This document shows, piece after piece, positions 62,976 to 64,000 of a stretch of 64,000 nt of DNA (its first letter is position 1; the number at the start of each line of letters is the position of its first letter). The stretch covers positions 5,457,001 through 5,521,000 of the forward strand of contig NZ_CP033367.1 of assembly GCF_013170845.1 (NCBI RefSeq). The letters run 5' to 3'. A program made the position numbers and the translations under genes. A model generated the notes under the pieces. The model was given only the letters and a program-made list of their open reading frames with translations, had not been told where the DNA came from and did no database searches. The stretch is from Mesorhizobium loti R88b (GTDB lineage Bacteria; Pseudomonadota; Alphaproteobacteria; Rhizobiales; Rhizobiaceae).

Positions 62976-64000
62976 TTATCTGATCCGGTCGAGAATGGAA
63001 ACGTAGTTGGCGACGGCAGCGCCACCCATGTTGAAGATGCCGCCAAGCTTTGCGCCCGGCACCTGGATGCCGCCGGCTTCGCCGACAAGCTGCATGGCGG
63101 TCAGGACATGCATGGAGACACCGGTGGCGCCGATCGGATGACCCTTGGCTTTCAGCCCGCCGGAGGGGTTGACCGGCAAGCGGCCATCTTTCGCCGTCGT
63201 GCCGTCCAGCGCCAGCTTGGCGCCCTCGCCCGGCCTGGCCAGGCCCATCGCTTCGTATTCGATCAGTTCGGCGATGGTGAAGCAGTCATGCGTCTCGACG
63301 AAGGACAGATCGTCCAGCGTCACGCCGGCGCTCTTCAGCGCCTTGCCCCAAGCCTGCTCGCAGCCTTCGAAGGCCAGGATGTCGCGCTTCGACATCGGCA
63401 GGAAATCCTGCACATGCTCGTTGGCCCGGAAGGCAACCGCGCGACGCATCTTCAGGGCCGTCGCGGTATCGGCGAGGATCAGGGCAGCAGCGCCGTCGGA
63501 GACCAATGAGCAGTCTGTGCGCTTCAGCGGGCCGGCGACGAAGGGGTTCTTTTCGCTCTCCTGGCGGCAGAACTCGTAGCCGAAATCCTTGCGCATCTGC
63601 GCATAGGGATTGTCGACGCCGTTCTTATGGTTCTTGGCGGCGATCATGGCGAGCGCATCCGACTGGTCGCCATAGCGCTGGAAATAGGCTTGCGCGATTT
63701 TGCCGAAGACGCCGGCGAAGCCTGCCGGCGTCTCGCCATCCTCCGGCAGGTAGGATGCTTTCAAGAGGTTCTTGCCGATTTCCGGACCGGGCGTCGTCGT
63801 CATCTGCTCGGCGCCGACCACCAGCACGATGCGGGCGGCATTGGCATCGATCGCGCGGATGCCTTGCCTGACCGCCGCCGAACCGGTCGCGCAAGCGTTC
63901 TCAACGCGAGTCGCCGGCTTGAAGCGCAGTCGATCGTTGGCCTGCAGCACCAGGCTGGCGGTGAAATCCTGCGCCGAAAAGCCGGCGTTGAAATGGCCGA
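62976..64000 (-). CDS. Thiolase-family acetyl-CoA acyltransferase (5' end cut by window edge)
   Basis: A thiolase of the SCP2/acetyl-CoA acetyltransferase branch. The visible 340 codons include the nucleophile region VENACATGS, the second active-site block THDCFTIAE, and the C-terminal GGLKAKGHPIGATG. The frame is open to the window edge, where it still reads NAGFSAQDFTAS. It probably cleaves or condenses acyl-CoAs in fatty-acid or branched-chain metabolism. A palindromic repeat follows its stop. Confidence 0.9.
   Translation of the reverse strand, partial: GHFNAGFSAQDFTASLVLQANDRLRFKPATRVENACATGSAAVRQGIRAIDANAARIVLVVGAEQMTTTPGPEIGKNLLKASYLPEDGETPAGFAGVFGKIAQAYFQRYGDQSDALAMIAAKNHKNGVDNPYAQMRKDFGYEFCRQESEKNPFVAGPLKRTDCSLVSDGAAALILADTATALKMRRAVAFRANEHVQDFLPMSKRDILAFEGCEQAWGKALKSAGVTLDDLSFVETHDCFTIAELIEYEAMGLARPGEGAKLALDGTTAKDGRLPVNPSGGLKAKGHPIGATGVSMHVLTAMQLVGEAGGIQVPGAKLGGIFNMGGAAVANYVSILDRIR

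Overview
The window looks like chromosomal DNA of a Rhizobiales alphaproteobacterium, most likely Mesorhizobium or a close relative. It is GC-rich and gene-dense. The gene order glnE / two-component pair / degP / cycLKJH / feuQPN, the Ros/MucR regulator, the DUF1491, DUF5330, DUF2336 and TIGR03808 families, and RIME-type palindromic repeats all point to this group. I see no tRNA or rRNA gene, CRISPR array, insertion sequence or prophage. Family names come from reading translated sequence; no database search was run.

Layout. 1-6.4 kb: truncated EamA transporter, pepN, a PAS sensor kinase resembling CbrA, and a secreted EF-hand protein. 6.4-13.6 kb (minus): degP, an OmpR-type response regulator, its sensor kinase and glnE. 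The kinase stop and glnE start overlap, and the regulator-kinase gap holds two palindromic elements. 13.7-17.8 kb (minus): the cytochrome c maturation operon ccmI-ccmE-ccmF-ccmH (cycHJKL). 17.9-21.0 kb (minus): a surface lipoprotein and the feuN-feuP-feuQ signalling operon. 21.2-23.4 kb: an isolated DUF3168 gene, a fumarylacetoacetate-hydrolase-fold enzyme and a blue copper protein.

23.4-31.0 kb is an accessory catabolic island: a spermidine/putrescine-type ABC importer, a LysR regulator, an M20 amidohydrolase and an arginine-deiminase/DDAH/citrullinase-fold hydrolase. 31.2-41.0 kb is mainly envelope and regulation: a class A penicillin-binding protein, split DUF1214/DUF1254 proteins, DUF2336, DUF1491, a peptidoglycan-binding-domain protein, a membrane sensor kinase, DUF5330, sufE and mucR. 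41.2-49.1 kb: oligopeptidase B, a LysE exporter, a SET-domain protein, two c-type cytochromes, superoxide dismutase, an ilvE-type aminotransferase and a haloacid dehalogenase. 49.4-57.1 kb: an L,D-transpeptidase, a decaying Rieske/hyi gene pair, a HerA-type ATPase, methylmalonyl-CoA mutase and greA.

57.2-64.0 kb: a Tat-exported beta-helix protein, then a small putative pathway (LysR, ACMSD-type amidohydrolase, Rieske ferredoxin, PhnZ-like HD protein), a rhizobial-type asparaginase and a truncated thiolase. The best candidates for undescribed biology are the amidohydrolase-Rieske-HD operon and the ABC/M20/guanidino-hydrolase island. The clearest sign of genome decay is the twice-frameshifted Rieske-hyi remnant. 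Ordinary but informative points are the FeuN-type small periplasmic gene upstream of feuPQ and a MucR zinc finger with Asp at the second ligand position.
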